From Flavobacteriaceae bacterium (lineage in GTDB: Bacteria > Bacteroidota > Bacteroidia > Flavobacteriales > Flavobacteriaceae), in NCBI GenBank assembly GCA_013373385.1, contig JABXHX010000009.1, forward strand, positions 1-64,000: a stretch of DNA of 64,000 bases, given 5' to 3'. This document shows positions 1 to 9,233 of the stretch, in pieces. The notes beneath the pieces were generated by a model. That model was not told the DNA's origin, made no database searches, and saw only the letters and a program-made list of their open reading frames with translations. Position numbers and translations under genes: made by a program. Each line of letters begins with the position of its first letter. The stretch's first letter is position 1.

Positions 1-2319
1 GAGTAGCGTACTTGCTTTAAGGCTTTTTGTTTCTATAGGATCTAATCTGTTTTGATTTTTTAAAGTTGTGCCGTTTGCAGGATAAACATATTGTGTTTTT
101 AAAGCATTGCCTTTGCTATCTGTAGTAATGACTTCTGTAGGAAGACCTGCCAGAGCAGAAACTCCACTCCCATAAGAGTTGGTTTGAGTGATGGTAACTG
201 TTCCACTAGCGTTGTATTGTTTGGTAATTACCTGATAAGGAGACCTCCATTTAGAGATGGTTTGTATTTTTCCTACGTCATAGCCTCTGTTTCCATTAAA
301 ATCAGAAGAATTTCCGATAGGAGATTCATACACAATATTTCCAATATAACAGTCTAGGTTTCCATCGGCATTTGCTGCATTGGTATAGGTATAATCAACA
401 GATTTAACTAGTACAGCAGTAGAACCACTCTTTTTAAAATGATTCTCTTGTGTAAGTGTTCCATTAAGCAGTCCTGAATTGGTTTTTTCTCCATTTAAAA
501 TATATGCACCGTGTATATTACTTGCAGAAGTGTTTGTTGCGGCACTGAACTTTTTTTCTACACCACCTCCTTCAAAGTTCTCTCCATAACCTACAGTTAC
601 CGTTGTATATAAAAAATGATCAGCGTTGGTAAGTCGGATTGGAGCTGTTCCATTGGCAGTAAACTCATCTCTATCAAAATAGTAATGAGAATAATAAGTA
701 GTTCCATTAAAGATATACGAATAGGTAACTACAGCTTGCTTTGTAACAATAAAGCCATCAGAGCCAATAGGAACCTGTGTAGAGGTATTATTCCCTGCTA
801 CAGCATTCTCTTTAGTGGTGTAATAGTATCGAACTATTTTTTCGATACCTCCTGCTTTAGGCAAGGATTTAATTTTTTTAACTCGAATGGCAGAAGGCCC
901 TGATTCGTACTCAATTAGGGTATATCCTTTGGCTGGATAAGTAACCTTAGTTAAAATCCCTTTTTTTGCGTAATTAAAATCAAAGGAGCGATCACCTCTG
1001 GTTATATTATAAGACCCACCATGAGTATTAGGTAATTGGCTATTGTTGGTTTTACCGTTGTAATAACCTAACAAATCTTGAGAAAGACTTAACCTACGAG
1101 GAAGAGTAGTTCTAGACTCATATTCAAAACTGTATTTTTTTCCATTGGTGGTACTTCCAAAAGCATCTTTTTCGGTAACATCGTCTAAAAACAGACGATA
1201 TTTTTTATCATTTCCTGCTGTTCCAGGGAAAGTAGAAGCTCCATTATAGTTGATAGAGCTTTGCACTTGTGTATAAGTAAAAGCAAATTGTTTTACTTGT
1301 TGATTGCTAGGGTTTTTGATGGTAATTGCATCTAACCTGTAATCGTTTATATCTGCTCTACTTAGAGAAGAGGTAAATGTTATAGAGCCAACATTTCTAT
1401 TAGAGGTAATTTGAGTAAGGATTTTTCCTTTGACATAAGTATAATTCGCACATTTAGTAACACCTTCTGGGGGCAGTGTTGCTTCTTGTGGTTTATTGGC
1501 CGTGTTAATATTTTTATTATAGGTTTCTGAGAGGCTCGCTGTATAGAAATAGTTAGAAGAATTACCATAGGTAAAGGTAATCTCATCACCAAAAGGATGC
1601 GCTATTTTAGTTAAGAGCCAAGATGTTGGCTTATAAAAAGAAGGGCCAGGGTTTCCTGCTCCACAAACCATTTGTTGTTTAGACTCTTCATAAGTGCCAA
1701 ATGTATAGACAACGCCATTAGGAGCTGTGATGGTAAATCCATTTACTGTCTGATTAACTTTAACTTCACTCTCTTTTTTTATAAAAACAGCATTCCAATT
1801 AGCATCTAAATAGAAGCTGCCAGAATAACCTCCTATATTGTAATTATAGATATCTGGTACATAGTCGGTATGATCTTTCTTAGCTATCTTATTGATATGT
1901 GTATAGTAGGCACTAGGATTGGATGTTTTTAATCCGTTAAGTGTTGTATAACTAATAAACTCTCTTACTTGCGCATCTTCATCAGGCATTCCTCTTACAG
2001 TTCTAGAGATAGCTCCTCCAGCATTTAAGTTCCAGCCTAATCCTACCCAAGAGGCTACCTGATCTACTTTCACTCCAGAGGTGGTATAACTTAAACTAAT
2101 AGGCACAGATAAATTAGGGGTGCTATAGGTATATAATGGCACACTGATATTTGCCATACCTGTAGATTCATTCACTGGTATATCTCCATACTTCCCTAAC
2201 TCAAAAGCCGTAGGAGATGGAGGTACAAAATCTGGGAGTTTGGGTTGAAAGTCCCCTTGTGCAAAGGAAACTACATTACATAGCAAGGCTATGCTACAAA
2301 AGAGCAATAGTTTTTTCAT
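1..2319 (-). CDS. RHS/SpvB-like large secreted surface protein (3' end off the window)
   Basis: The frame is open from an ATG at 2319 (minus strand) to the left edge, giving 773 residues and no stop, so the C-terminus lies outside. The N-terminus MKKLLLFCSIALLCNVVSFA is a clear Sec signal peptide. Residues about 25-110 show the layout typical of Bacteroidota RHS-repeat proteins: a proline-rich start, then VNESTGMANISVPLYTY, VPISLSYTTSGVKV and WVGLGWNLNAGGAISR. The rest is rich in Tyr, Asn, Gly and Thr with repeated Y-x-Y-x strand patterns, as expected for an RHS/YD beta-shell. In this family the unseen C-terminus often carries a variable domain, sometimes a toxin; that cannot be judged here. 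It is divergent from rnpA across a 243-bp spacer. Family assignment is from recognised motifs, not a search. Confidence 0.82.
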   Translation of the reverse strand, partial: MKKLLLFCSIALLCNVVSFAQGDFQPKLPDFVPPSPTAFELGKYGDIPVNESTGMANISVPLYTYSTPNLSVPISLSYTTSGVKVDQVASWVGLGWNLNAGGAISRTVRGMPDEDAQVREFISYTTLNGLKTSNPSAYYTHINKIAKKDHTDYVPDIYNYNIGGYSGSFYLDANWNAVFIKKESEVKVNQTVNGFTITAPNGVVYTFGTYEESKQQMVCGAGNPGPSFYKPTSWLLTKIAHPFGDEITFTYGNSSNYFYTASLSETYNKNINTANKPQEATLPPEGVTKCANYTYVKGKILTQITSNRNVGSITFTSSLSRADINDYRLDAITIKNPSNQQVKQFAFTYTQVQSSINYNGASTFPGTAGNDKKYRLFLDDVTEKDAFGSTTNGKKYSFEYESRTTLPRRLSLSQDLLGYYNGKTNNSQLPNTHGGSYNITRGDRSFDFNYAKKGILTKVTYPAKGYTLIEYESGPSAIRVKKIKSLPKAGGIEKIVRYYYTTKENAVAGNNTSTQVPIGSDGFIVTKQAVVTYSYIFNGTTYYSHYYFDRDEFTANGTAPIRLTNADHFLYTTVTVGYGENFEGGGVEKKFSAATNTSASNIHGAYILNGEKTNSGLLNGTLTQENHFKKSGSTAVLVKSVDYTYTNAANADGNLDCYIGNIVYESPIGNSSDFNGNRGYDVGKIQTISKWRSPYQVITKQYNASGTVTITQTNSYGSGVSALAGLPTEVITTDSKGNALKTQYVYPANGTTLKNQNRLDPIETKSLKASTLL

Positions 2320-2562
2320 AGTAATACTAAAGTTTAATCGTGAATATTTTTGTTTGGGGAATAGCAATTTTTCTTTTTTATTAACTTCTTTTTAAGCAGG
2401 TTAAAAGTAAAAATTATTTTTTAATAAAACAAAATAAAAGTGCTCTTTTTTTATTTTTGCCCATTGAATTAACTATTTGTAAAGGTGAGGGAAGCCTAAT
2501 TTTTATGTTACCAAACAATTTTTTAACAAAAGAAAACACCTAATTTGTGTAAGTTTGTACTA
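2320..2562. other. Divergent intergenic spacer between the RHS-like gene and rnpA
   Basis: This 243-bp AT-rich spacer separates two divergent genes. On the plus strand it holds two matches to the flavobacterial -7 box TAnnTTTG, TATTTTTG at 2452-2459 and TAAGTTTG at 2550-2557. No convincing -33 TTTG element, terminator or small ORF was seen. Confidence 0.5.
2550..2557 (+). promoter_or_regulatory. Possible -7 promoter box for rnpA (TAAGTTTG)
   Basis: TAAGTTTG matches the Bacteroidota -7 consensus TAnnTTTG. Its last base lies six bases before the rnpA ATG at 2563, so a transcript from it would have almost no leader. The alternative box at 2452-2459 would give a leader of about 100 nt. The sequence alone does not decide between them. 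Confidence 0.35.
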
Positions 2563-2943
2563 ATGAAACAAACTTTAGGAAAACAAGAACGTTTAAAAAG
2601 CAAAACCTTAATTGGCAATTTGTACAAAGAAGGAAAAACAGTGAAGAATTATCCGTTAAGAATGGTGTATCTTCAAGCCGAGCATTTTTCGCAATACCCA
2701 GTACAAGTTGGCGTTTCTGTTCCGAAGAGAAATTTTAAAAAAGCAGTTGATAGAAACCGAATCAAACGACTGCTTAGAGAAACCTATAGAAAGCAAAAAC
2801 AACTTGTATACGAAGCCGTTGATAAACCCTATGTTTATATGATTTCTTACATTGGTAAAGAAGAATATAGTTATGCAGAAATAGAAGTAAAAATGAAACT
2901 GCTTTTACAAGCTTTTGTTTCTAAGACTAAAAACGAGAAATAG
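2563..2943 (+). CDS. rnpA: Ribonuclease P protein component
   Basis: This 126-residue basic protein is the RNase P protein subunit, which binds the catalytic RNA and helps mature tRNA 5' ends. The family signature is clear: VGVSVPKRNFKKAVDRNRIK followed by RLLRETYR, the RNR helix that contacts RNA, at about residues 50-80. I chose ATG 2563 (MKQTLGKQERLKSK) because homologues begin just before this basic segment; the upstream in-frame TTG at 2545 would add six unconserved residues and overlap a candidate promoter box. The stop at 2941-2943 abuts the ATG of the S41 protease, so the two are probably cotranscribed. rpmH, the neighbour of rnpA in many bacteria, is not present here. Confidence 0.95.
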   Translation: MKQTLGKQERLKSKTLIGNLYKEGKTVKNYPLRMVYLQAEHFSQYPVQVGVSVPKRNFKKAVDRNRIKRLLRETYRKQKQLVYEAVDKPYVYMISYIGKEEYSYAEIEVKMKLLLQAFVSKTKNEK

Positions 2944-4587
2944 ATGAAACAATATCTTAACAAAAAATCAATGGTGATAGCTTTTATTGCTATTGCTTTT
3001 ATTTCATTTTCTTTTCAATCTAAATTTTTTGAAGTTGCCAAGCAAATAGAAATTTACACTACCTTGTTTAAAGAGTTAAACAAATATTATGTAAATGAAA
3101 TTAACCCTGCTCAGGTAACGAATACCGCCATAAAAAACACCTTAAAAAACTTAGATCCTTATACAAACTATTACGACGAGCAAGAAGTAGAAGCTGCTAA
3201 AATTAGAAGAGAAGGAGAATATGGAGGTATTGGTGCATCTATCAATTATTCGAATAAAAACCCACTGATTGTTAGTGTATATAAAGGATATGCAGCAGAC
3301 AAAGCTGGGTTAAAAGCAGGTGATGTAATTACAAAAATTGACAATCAAATACTTAAAGAATTAGAAAGCGAAGATGTTTCTGGCTTATTGCTGGGAGTAC
3401 CCAATAGCGAGGTTTCTGTAGAAATAAACAGAAGAGGAAAAACCTTAAAGTTTAAGATTCAACGAGAAAAAATAGAAGTAAATCCGGTGCCTTTTTTTAA
3501 AAAAATAGACAAAGAAATAGGCTATATTGTTCTTACGCGTTTTAACGACAAAGCTTCATCAGAAGTAAAAAAAGCCTTCGAAAATCTTCAATCTCAAGGG
3601 GTTAAAAAATTGATTTTAGATTTGCGTTCTAATCCCGGTGGATCTTTATTAGAATCTATCCGTATTTCTAATTTTTTCTTACCAAAAGGAAAAGTTATAG
3701 TAAGTACAAAAGCAAAAGTTAAAAAATGGAGCAATACTTATACTGCGAGAAATAATCCTTTAGATTTAGAAATTCCGATAGTAGTTTTAATTAATGGTAG
3801 ATCAGCCTCTGCTTCAGAAATTGTAACGGGTGCATTGCAAGATTATGATAGAGCAGTGGTTATGGGAAAGCGGTCTTTTGGAAAAGGTTTGGTACAACGT
3901 TATTTGCCTTTAAGCTATGGTACACAATTAAAAGTAACGATTTCTAAATATTATACACCAAGTGGTAGGTGTATTCAAGAATTAGATTATGCTAATAGAG
4001 ATAGTAAAACAGGAAAGATTCCTAAGTTTTCGGATGCTGGAATCAATACATTTACTACCCAAAACGGTAGAAAAGTATTTGATGGCGGAGGGATAATTCC
4101 AGACATAGTTACAGAAAAGGAAAGTGCCACAGCAACAACTCAAGCACTATTAAGATCTAGAGCACTTTTTAATTTTGCTTTAGAATATACTAGCAAAAAT
4201 GAAAAAAAAATAAGCCCAGAAAAATTTCAGTTTACAGATTCAGATTTTAAAACGTTTCAAAAGTTTTTAAAAACAGACACCACATTTGTTAGTAAACAAG
4301 AAAAAGCCTTTAAAAAAGCATATTTAGCTTTAACTAAAACGGAAGTAAAAGGTGTAAAAAAAGACTACAATAAAGTTTTAACTACGTTAAAAGAACAGAA
4401 AATTAAAGCTTTGTCTGCAAATAAAGAATTGATAAAAAGCCAATTAGAAGACATCATCTTAAATCAGCAATTTTATGAAGAAGGAGTATATCAACATAAA
4501 GTTCTACACGATAAAACAATTCTGCAAGCTGTAATGGTGTTAAATAATCCTACAAAGTACAACCAACTGCTTAGTGGTAGTAAGTAA
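2944..4587 (+). CDS. S41 family C-terminal processing peptidase (CtpA/Tsp-like)
   Basis: This 547-residue protease has an N-terminal hydrophobic segment (residues 9-25) that anchors or exports it to the periplasm. A PDZ domain follows at about 90-165 (GGIGASI, ADKAGLKAGDVI) and the S41 catalytic domain at about 190-360. NGRSASASEI and GKRSFGKGLVQ carry the Ser/Lys dyad: by the 25-residue spacing known from E. coli Tsp, these are Ser289 and Lys314. The last 170 residues are Lys-rich and helical, as in Bacteroidota homologues. Such enzymes trim C-termini of periplasmic proteins. The gene starts directly after the rnpA stop, an arrangement I recall as common in Flavobacteriia. Confidence 0.93.
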   Translation: MKQYLNKKSMVIAFIAIAFISFSFQSKFFEVAKQIEIYTTLFKELNKYYVNEINPAQVTNTAIKNTLKNLDPYTNYYDEQEVEAAKIRREGEYGGIGASINYSNKNPLIVSVYKGYAADKAGLKAGDVITKIDNQILKELESEDVSGLLLGVPNSEVSVEINRRGKTLKFKIQREKIEVNPVPFFKKIDKEIGYIVLTRFNDKASSEVKKAFENLQSQGVKKLILDLRSNPGGSLLESIRISNFFLPKGKVIVSTKAKVKKWSNTYTARNNPLDLEIPIVVLINGRSASASEIVTGALQDYDRAVVMGKRSFGKGLVQRYLPLSYGTQLKVTISKYYTPSGRCIQELDYANRDSKTGKIPKFSDAGINTFTTQNGRKVFDGGGIIPDIVTEKESATATTQALLRSRALFNFALEYTSKNEKKISPEKFQFTDSDFKTFQKFLKTDTTFVSKQEKAFKKAYLALTKTEVKGVKKDYNKVLTTLKEQKIKALSANKELIKSQLEDIILNQQFYEEGVYQHKVLHDKTILQAVMVLNNPTKYNQLLSGSK

Positions 4588-4601
4588 GATTATAAAATTA
4601 G

Positions 4602-4609
4602 TATCTTTG
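4602..4609 (+). promoter_or_regulatory. Flavobacterial -7 promoter box (TATCTTTG)
   Basis: TATCTTTG fits TAnnTTTG and lies in the 50-bp gap after the protease gene. The ATG of the next gene is 29 bases after the box, a normal leader length. No clear -33 TTTG was seen. Confidence 0.5.
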
Positions 4610-4637
4610 ACACCATAGTTTAGAAAGACATATTTAT

Positions 4638-6302
4638 ATGAAAGAAAGAACGAGAGCACAAGAATCTACTGGAGCCATTGAAAGATTGTACATTTCAATG
4701 CGCCATTTATTTAGCAGAGGATTCTACAAACCAATGGGTGTATCTGGAGCAACACTAAGAAAATCACTCTTACTATTAAGACCAGAAATCTATGGCTCTA
4801 TTGCAGAAGATAAAGTTGAGCTTAACGGACTTATTTATATTATTGAAAGACTACCTGAAGGAATAGAGGAGTGTCAGTTTATCAATTTAACGGCAGAAGA
4901 AGGATATCAGCAATCGCACTTTAAACCTATTATTCCGCCCAAAAGAAGAAGAAACTGTTATCGAATAGATAAAGACCAAATGAATATTGAAATCACAAGA
5001 GGACGCTCTGAGATTTACGATATTCTTACCCATTTAACCTTTCTGTTTATTGAGTCGCATAAAATAAAAGACAGAGTGTTAATTAATAACGATGCTGATT
5101 GCATAAGAGAATGGAACAACCTTAAAGAAATTGTATTGTACAACAAAGAGGTTTCTAAGGATGAAAGAGAAGTAACCATTGCACATTTAGGAACTATTTT
5201 AGGAAGAACTTACAAGGAAGTTGCAGCCGTTTACAAAGCGTTTTCTACCGAAAAGAATCCAGATAGATTTTTTCAAATGATTTATTGGCTTGGGCAACTT
5301 GCAATTAATGAAACTATTGATAATCAGAAAAGAGTTGTAACATTTAGCTCGGTACTAAACGAACAAATTGGACAGCATATTTATGGAGAAATATGGGCAA
5401 ACAATATTAAAGAGACCTTACAAAATAACAATCTGTTAGAGAGACCGCTTCATATAGTTAGTGCAAACATGCACAGTGTAATGAACTCTATTTACGCAAA
5501 GGCAGCACTACCCAAAGAGGCAGCAAACAGTAAAAACTTTGAGTTGTTTGAGTTGTTGAGTAATAAAGACAGTAAAGAACTTCAAAAAAAGGTAAAAAAC
5601 TATGCGTCTAAAAACGGATTGATTTATTTAGAAGACACTTCTAAAACCAATATCAATGTTCAAATTATTGATACTAGTAAAATTGATTTTGAAGCTACCA
5701 ACTATACAAAAGTGAACTCTAAAGACCAGCAACCAGTAATTATTGTAATGGATTATGCCTTTGGAGAGCAAGCTTACGAAACCATGGATGAATTGTTAAA
5801 ACCCTACAAAGCAAATGGGCAAACAACACATTTAAATGTTGAGTCGGTTTCTATTATGGGTAAAGCAGGTATTTTAGATGGAGGTAAAGGAGATATAATG
5901 ATTCCTTCTTCTCATATTTTTGAAGGTACCGCAGATAATTATCCGTTTAAAAATGAGTTATCTAAAGAAGACCTAGAAGGTTTTGGGGTACAGGTTTTTG
6001 ATGGTGCAATGATTTCTGTTTTAGGAACATCATTACAAAACAAAGACATCTTAAAATTTTTCCACGAGTCAACTTGGGATGTCATTGGTTTAGAAATGGA
6101 AGGAGCGCATTACCAAAAAGCAATTCAAGCAGCATCAAAAATAAGAGGAAACATTTCTGAAAATGTAAAAGTGCGTTATGCGTATTACGCATCAGATAAT
6201 CCTTTAGAAACAGGAGCAACACTTGCATCTGGAGGATTGGGAATGTCTGGAGTTACACCAACTTATGCCATTACACAAAAAATACTAGAACAAATATTTT
6301 AA
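4638..6302 (+). CDS. Conserved Bacteroidota protein with nucleoside-phosphorylase-like C-terminal region
   Basis: This 554-residue protein has no signal peptide or membrane segment and is probably cytoplasmic. From memory it resembles a Bacteroidota family labelled DUF6909; I cannot verify that. Residues 1-300 are mostly helical with no motif I recognise. The region about 370-554 recalls the purine/uridine phosphorylase and MTA/SAH nucleosidase fold: MGKAGILDGGKGDIMIPSS, then HIFEGTADNYPF, and IGLEMEGAHYQKA, where EMEGA resembles the ribose-binding Met-Glu motif of that superfamily. A late YYASDNPL segment could correspond to the base-binding loop. Enzymatic activity is inference only. It has its own candidate promoter and precedes a Wzz-like gene by 19 bp. 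Confidence 0.72.
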   Translation: MKERTRAQESTGAIERLYISMRHLFSRGFYKPMGVSGATLRKSLLLLRPEIYGSIAEDKVELNGLIYIIERLPEGIEECQFINLTAEEGYQQSHFKPIIPPKRRRNCYRIDKDQMNIEITRGRSEIYDILTHLTFLFIESHKIKDRVLINNDADCIREWNNLKEIVLYNKEVSKDEREVTIAHLGTILGRTYKEVAAVYKAFSTEKNPDRFFQMIYWLGQLAINETIDNQKRVVTFSSVLNEQIGQHIYGEIWANNIKETLQNNNLLERPLHIVSANMHSVMNSIYAKAALPKEAANSKNFELFELLSNKDSKELQKKVKNYASKNGLIYLEDTSKTNINVQIIDTSKIDFEATNYTKVNSKDQQPVIIVMDYAFGEQAYETMDELLKPYKANGQTTHLNVESVSIMGKAGILDGGKGDIMIPSSHIFEGTADNYPFKNELSKEDLEGFGVQVFDGAMISVLGTSLQNKDILKFFHESTWDVIGLEMEGAHYQKAIQAASKIRGNISENVKVRYAYYASDNPLETGATLASGGLGMSGVTPTYAITQKILEQIF

Positions 6303-6321
6303 AAAATAAATAATCAAAAAA

Positions 6322-7359
6322 ATGTCTACAAAAGAATCAAAAAATGAAGAAGAAATAGAGCTAGGGTCTTTATTTATTATTATCGGTAAAGGTTTTGCGA
6401 ACTTTTTTAAGTTTATAGGAAACATCTTTAAAGGGATTTTTCACTTCCTGATATTGATTTTACTATTTATCAAATCAAACATTGTTAAGCTATTAATAGC
6501 AGTTGTTGTTGGTGGAGTTGTTGGTGGGTTTTTTGAAATAAAAAAAGAATCAACCTTTGGTGCAGATTTGTTAGTGCAACCGAACTTTAAGAGTGCCAGA
6601 CAGCTGTATAATAATGTAAATTATTACAATGATTTGGTAAAGCAAAAAGATACCTTAACGCTGGCAAAAACATTTAATATTTCTACAAAAGAAGCGGCAT
6701 CTCTTAAAAAGTTTGAAATTTATCCAGTAAAAAATGAGAATGACATTATAACGTCTTATGATGATTTGATCTTGTCTGTAGACACCACTACGGTTAAGAG
6801 TTATTCTTTTACAGTCTTTAAAAGTACGTTTACAGATTTTGATTACAAGAATCACAACATTCATGTAATTGCTACAAAAAACAATGTTTTTTCTAAGTTA
6901 GATGATGTGATTATATCTTCTGTTGTAGAAAATAAATTTTTTAATAGAGTTAAAAATCTTACCAACGAAAACTTAAATAGAACAGACTCATTATTACGCC
7001 AAAACCTAGGTCAGTTAGATTCTCTAAGAAGAGTTTATATGCAGGTGATGATAGCAGAGTCTAAGAAACAGAACACAGGAACAAATATTGATTTAGGTGG
7101 AACCAAAAGAACAACAAAAGAGTTAGAGTTGTTCGAGACAAATAGAAAAATCAATGAAGAACTGAAAGATATTGCCAAAGACAAATCAGAAAAATATGAG
7201 GTGTTGAATGTAATTTCTAATTTTCAACCAATAGGCTACGAGATAAAGGGAATAGAGAAGAACTATGCAGCTCTAGGAGCTGTAGCAACACTTCTTTTAA
7301 TAATTTTGTTTATTTTGTTTAGGCAGTTAAACAGCTATTTAGACACATACAAAAAATAG
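6322..7359 (+). CDS. Wzz/chain-length-determinant-like inner-membrane protein
   Basis: This 345-residue protein has the topology of polysaccharide co-polymerases. A hydrophobic N-terminal part (about residues 35-68, ending in a Gly/Val-rich helix VVVGGVVGGFF) is followed by a large extracytoplasmic region with helical, Lys/Asn-rich segments (about 210-300), and a final membrane helix (about 317-333) precedes a short basic tail. Proteins of this type set chain length of O-antigen or exopolysaccharide. There is no tyrosine-kinase domain. The gene ends six bases before the rfbB ATG and sits with the rfb genes, which supports a polysaccharide role. Sequence similarity to Wzz itself is weak by eye, so the call rests on topology and context. 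Confidence 0.62.
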   Translation: MSTKESKNEEEIELGSLFIIIGKGFANFFKFIGNIFKGIFHFLILILLFIKSNIVKLLIAVVVGGVVGGFFEIKKESTFGADLLVQPNFKSARQLYNNVNYYNDLVKQKDTLTLAKTFNISTKEAASLKKFEIYPVKNENDIITSYDDLILSVDTTTVKSYSFTVFKSTFTDFDYKNHNIHVIATKNNVFSKLDDVIISSVVENKFFNRVKNLTNENLNRTDSLLRQNLGQLDSLRRVYMQVMIAESKKQNTGTNIDLGGTKRTTKELELFETNRKINEELKDIAKDKSEKYEVLNVISNFQPIGYEIKGIEKNYAALGAVATLLLIILFILFRQLNSYLDTYKK

Positions 7360-7365
7360 TTGTTA

Positions 7366-8382
7366 ATGAGAGAGGTTTTATTGGTAACGGGTGGCGCTGG
7401 ATTTATCGGGTCTAATTTTATTTCGTTTTTTTTAGAGAAGCATAAAGATGTAAGTATTGTTAACTTAGATGCGTTGACTTATGCCGGCGATGTAAACAAC
7501 CTATCAGAGCTAGCATCACATTCAAGATATTTTTTTGAAAAAGGGAACATCTGTGACCGAGTGTTTGTTGAATCGTTGTTTAAAAAGTATGGCATTACAG
7601 GTGTGATTCATTTCGCAGCAGAATCACATGTAGATAATTCGATTAAGAACCCAGATGCTTTTATCCAAACCAATATCAACGGAACATTTAACCTATTAGA
7701 TGTAGCCAAGAACAATTGGATGGAAGGTCCATACCAATATAAAGCGCAATTCAAATCGTGTAGGTTTCATCACATTTCCACAGACGAAGTATTTGGAACC
7801 TTAGGAAAAGAAGGCTTGTTTACAGAGCAAACCCCTTATGCACCCAATAGTCCATATAGTGCTTCAAAAGCAGCATCCGACTTTTTGGTAAGAAGTTATT
7901 TTCATACCTATGGAATGAATGTAGTAACCACCAATTGTTCTAACAATTACGGACCAAAGCAGCACGATGAGAAACTGATACCAACCATCATCAGAAAAGC
8001 CATATCAGGAGAAAACATACCCATTTACGGCGATGGTCAAAACATAAGAGACTGGCTGTACGTATTAGACCACTGTAAAGGAATAGAATTAGTTTACAGA
8101 AAAGGGAAATCAGGAGAGACCTATACTATTGGAGGCAAAAATGAGCGGAACAACCTATATATAGCCACCAAGATATGTGAAATCTTAGATAAAGCATACC
8201 CCAAAGAGGCATCATACAAAGCCCAAATAAGCTTTGTAAAAGACCGACCAGGGCATGATTTTAGATATGCAATTGACGCTACGAAAATAGAAAATGAATT
8301 AGGTTGGCAAGCTAAGGAAAACTTTGAAACAGGTATAGAAAAAACCATAGAATGGTATGTAGCTAAATACAAGAATTCATGA
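7366..8382 (+). CDS. rfbB: dTDP-glucose 4,6-dehydratase
   Basis: This 338-residue short-chain dehydrogenase/reductase converts dTDP-D-glucose to dTDP-4-dehydro-6-deoxyglucose. The NAD-binding motif [10 protein letters not shown] is at the N-terminus, [11 protein letters not shown] at about residue 80, HISTDEVFG near 135 and the catalytic YSASKAASD near 160; all are characteristic of RfbB/RmlB. I start it at ATG 7366 ([10 protein letters not shown]); an in-frame TTG two codons earlier is less likely. It overlaps rfbA by four bases (ATGA), showing translational coupling. Together with rfbA and rfbC it supplies activated 6-deoxyhexose for the surface polysaccharide. Confidence 0.96.
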   Translation: MREVLLVTGGAGFIGSNFISFFLEKHKDVSIVNLDALTYAGDVNNLSELASHSRYFFEKGNICDRVFVESLFKKYGITGVIHFAAESHVDNSIKNPDAFIQTNINGTFNLLDVAKNNWMEGPYQYKAQFKSCRFHHISTDEVFGTLGKEGLFTEQTPYAPNSPYSASKAASDFLVRSYFHTYGMNVVTTNCSNNYGPKQHDEKLIPTIIRKAISGENIPIYGDGQNIRDWLYVLDHCKGIELVYRKGKSGETYTIGGKNERNNLYIATKICEILDKAYPKEASYKAQISFVKDRPGHDFRYAIDATKIENELGWQAKENFETGIEKTIEWYVAKYKNS

Positions 8383-9233
8383 AAGGAATAGTACTAGCAG
8401 GAGGATCAGGAACACGTTTACACCCACTAACATTAGCAATAAGTAAACAGTTAATGCCAGTGTTTGACAAACCCATGATTTATTATCCAATAGCCACACT
8501 TATCTCGGCAGGGATCAATGAAATTCTAATCATCTCCACTCCACAAGACCTGCCTTTATTTGAACGTTTGTTAGGAGATGGGAAAAAATATGGATGTAGG
8601 TTTGAGTACACAGTACAAGAGCAACCAAACGGATTGGCAGAAGCCTTTATTTTAGGAGAAAAATTTATAGGAAAAGACAAAGTAGCCCTAATCTTAGGCG
8701 ATAATATATTTTACGGTACGGGCTTATCAAAACTATTACAGGCAAACAACAATCCAGAAGGAGGCATTGTATATGCGTACCATGTTCATGACCCAGAGAG
8801 GTATGGAGTAGTAGAGTTTGATGCTAAAGGAAACGCCATTTCAATAGAAGAGAAGCCAGAAAACCCAAAATCGAGTTATGCAGTACCAGGTATTTATTTT
8901 TATGACAATACTGTTGTAGAAATAGCCAAGAACATGCAACCAAGCAAAAGAGGCGAATTAGAAATAACCGATGTAAATAAAACCTATTTAGCACAAGGAA
9001 AACTAACGGTTAGTATTTTAGATAGAGGAACCGCTTGGTTAGATACAGGAACCTTTGATTCTTTGATGCAAGCTTCACAATTTGTGCAAGTAATAGAAGA
9101 GCGGCAAGGTTTAAAAGTTGGGTCTATAGAAGAGGCCGCATATAGAGCAGGTTTTATTAGCAAAGCACAACTAAAAGAATTGGTGCAGCCACTGCTAAAA
9201 AGTGGTTATAGCAAACATTTAGAAAACATTTAG
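8379..9233 (+). CDS. rfbA: Glucose-1-phosphate thymidylyltransferase
   Basis: This 284-residue nucleotidyltransferase joins dTTP and glucose-1-phosphate to form dTDP-glucose, the first step of the dTDP-sugar pathway. The start [18 protein letters not shown] is the nucleotide-binding loop of the RmlA family; [17 protein letters not shown] and a late [12 protein letters not shown] are also family signatures. Length is close to usual (about 290). The ATG overlaps the rfbB stop and the stop abuts the rfbC ATG, so the three genes form one transcript. The order rfbB-A-C is preserved; the reductase gene rfbD does not follow. Confidence 0.96.
   Translation: MKGIVLAGGSGTRLHPLTLAISKQLMPVFDKPMIYYPIATLISAGINEILIISTPQDLPLFERLLGDGKKYGCRFEYTVQEQPNGLAEAFILGEKFIGKDKVALILGDNIFYGTGLSKLLQANNNPEGGIVYAYHVHDPERYGVVEFDAKGNAISIEEKPENPKSSYAVPGIYFYDNTVVEIAKNMQPSKRGELEITDVNKTYLAQGKLTVSILDRGTAWLDTGTFDSLMQASQFVQVIEERQGLKVGSIEEAAYRAGFISKAQLKELVQPLLKSGYSKHLENI

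Noticed and set aside
616..903. Open frame of 95 codons on the plus strand
   Set aside because: It lies wholly antisense to the RHS-like gene, has no family resemblance and no promoter; it is a shadow of that coding sequence.
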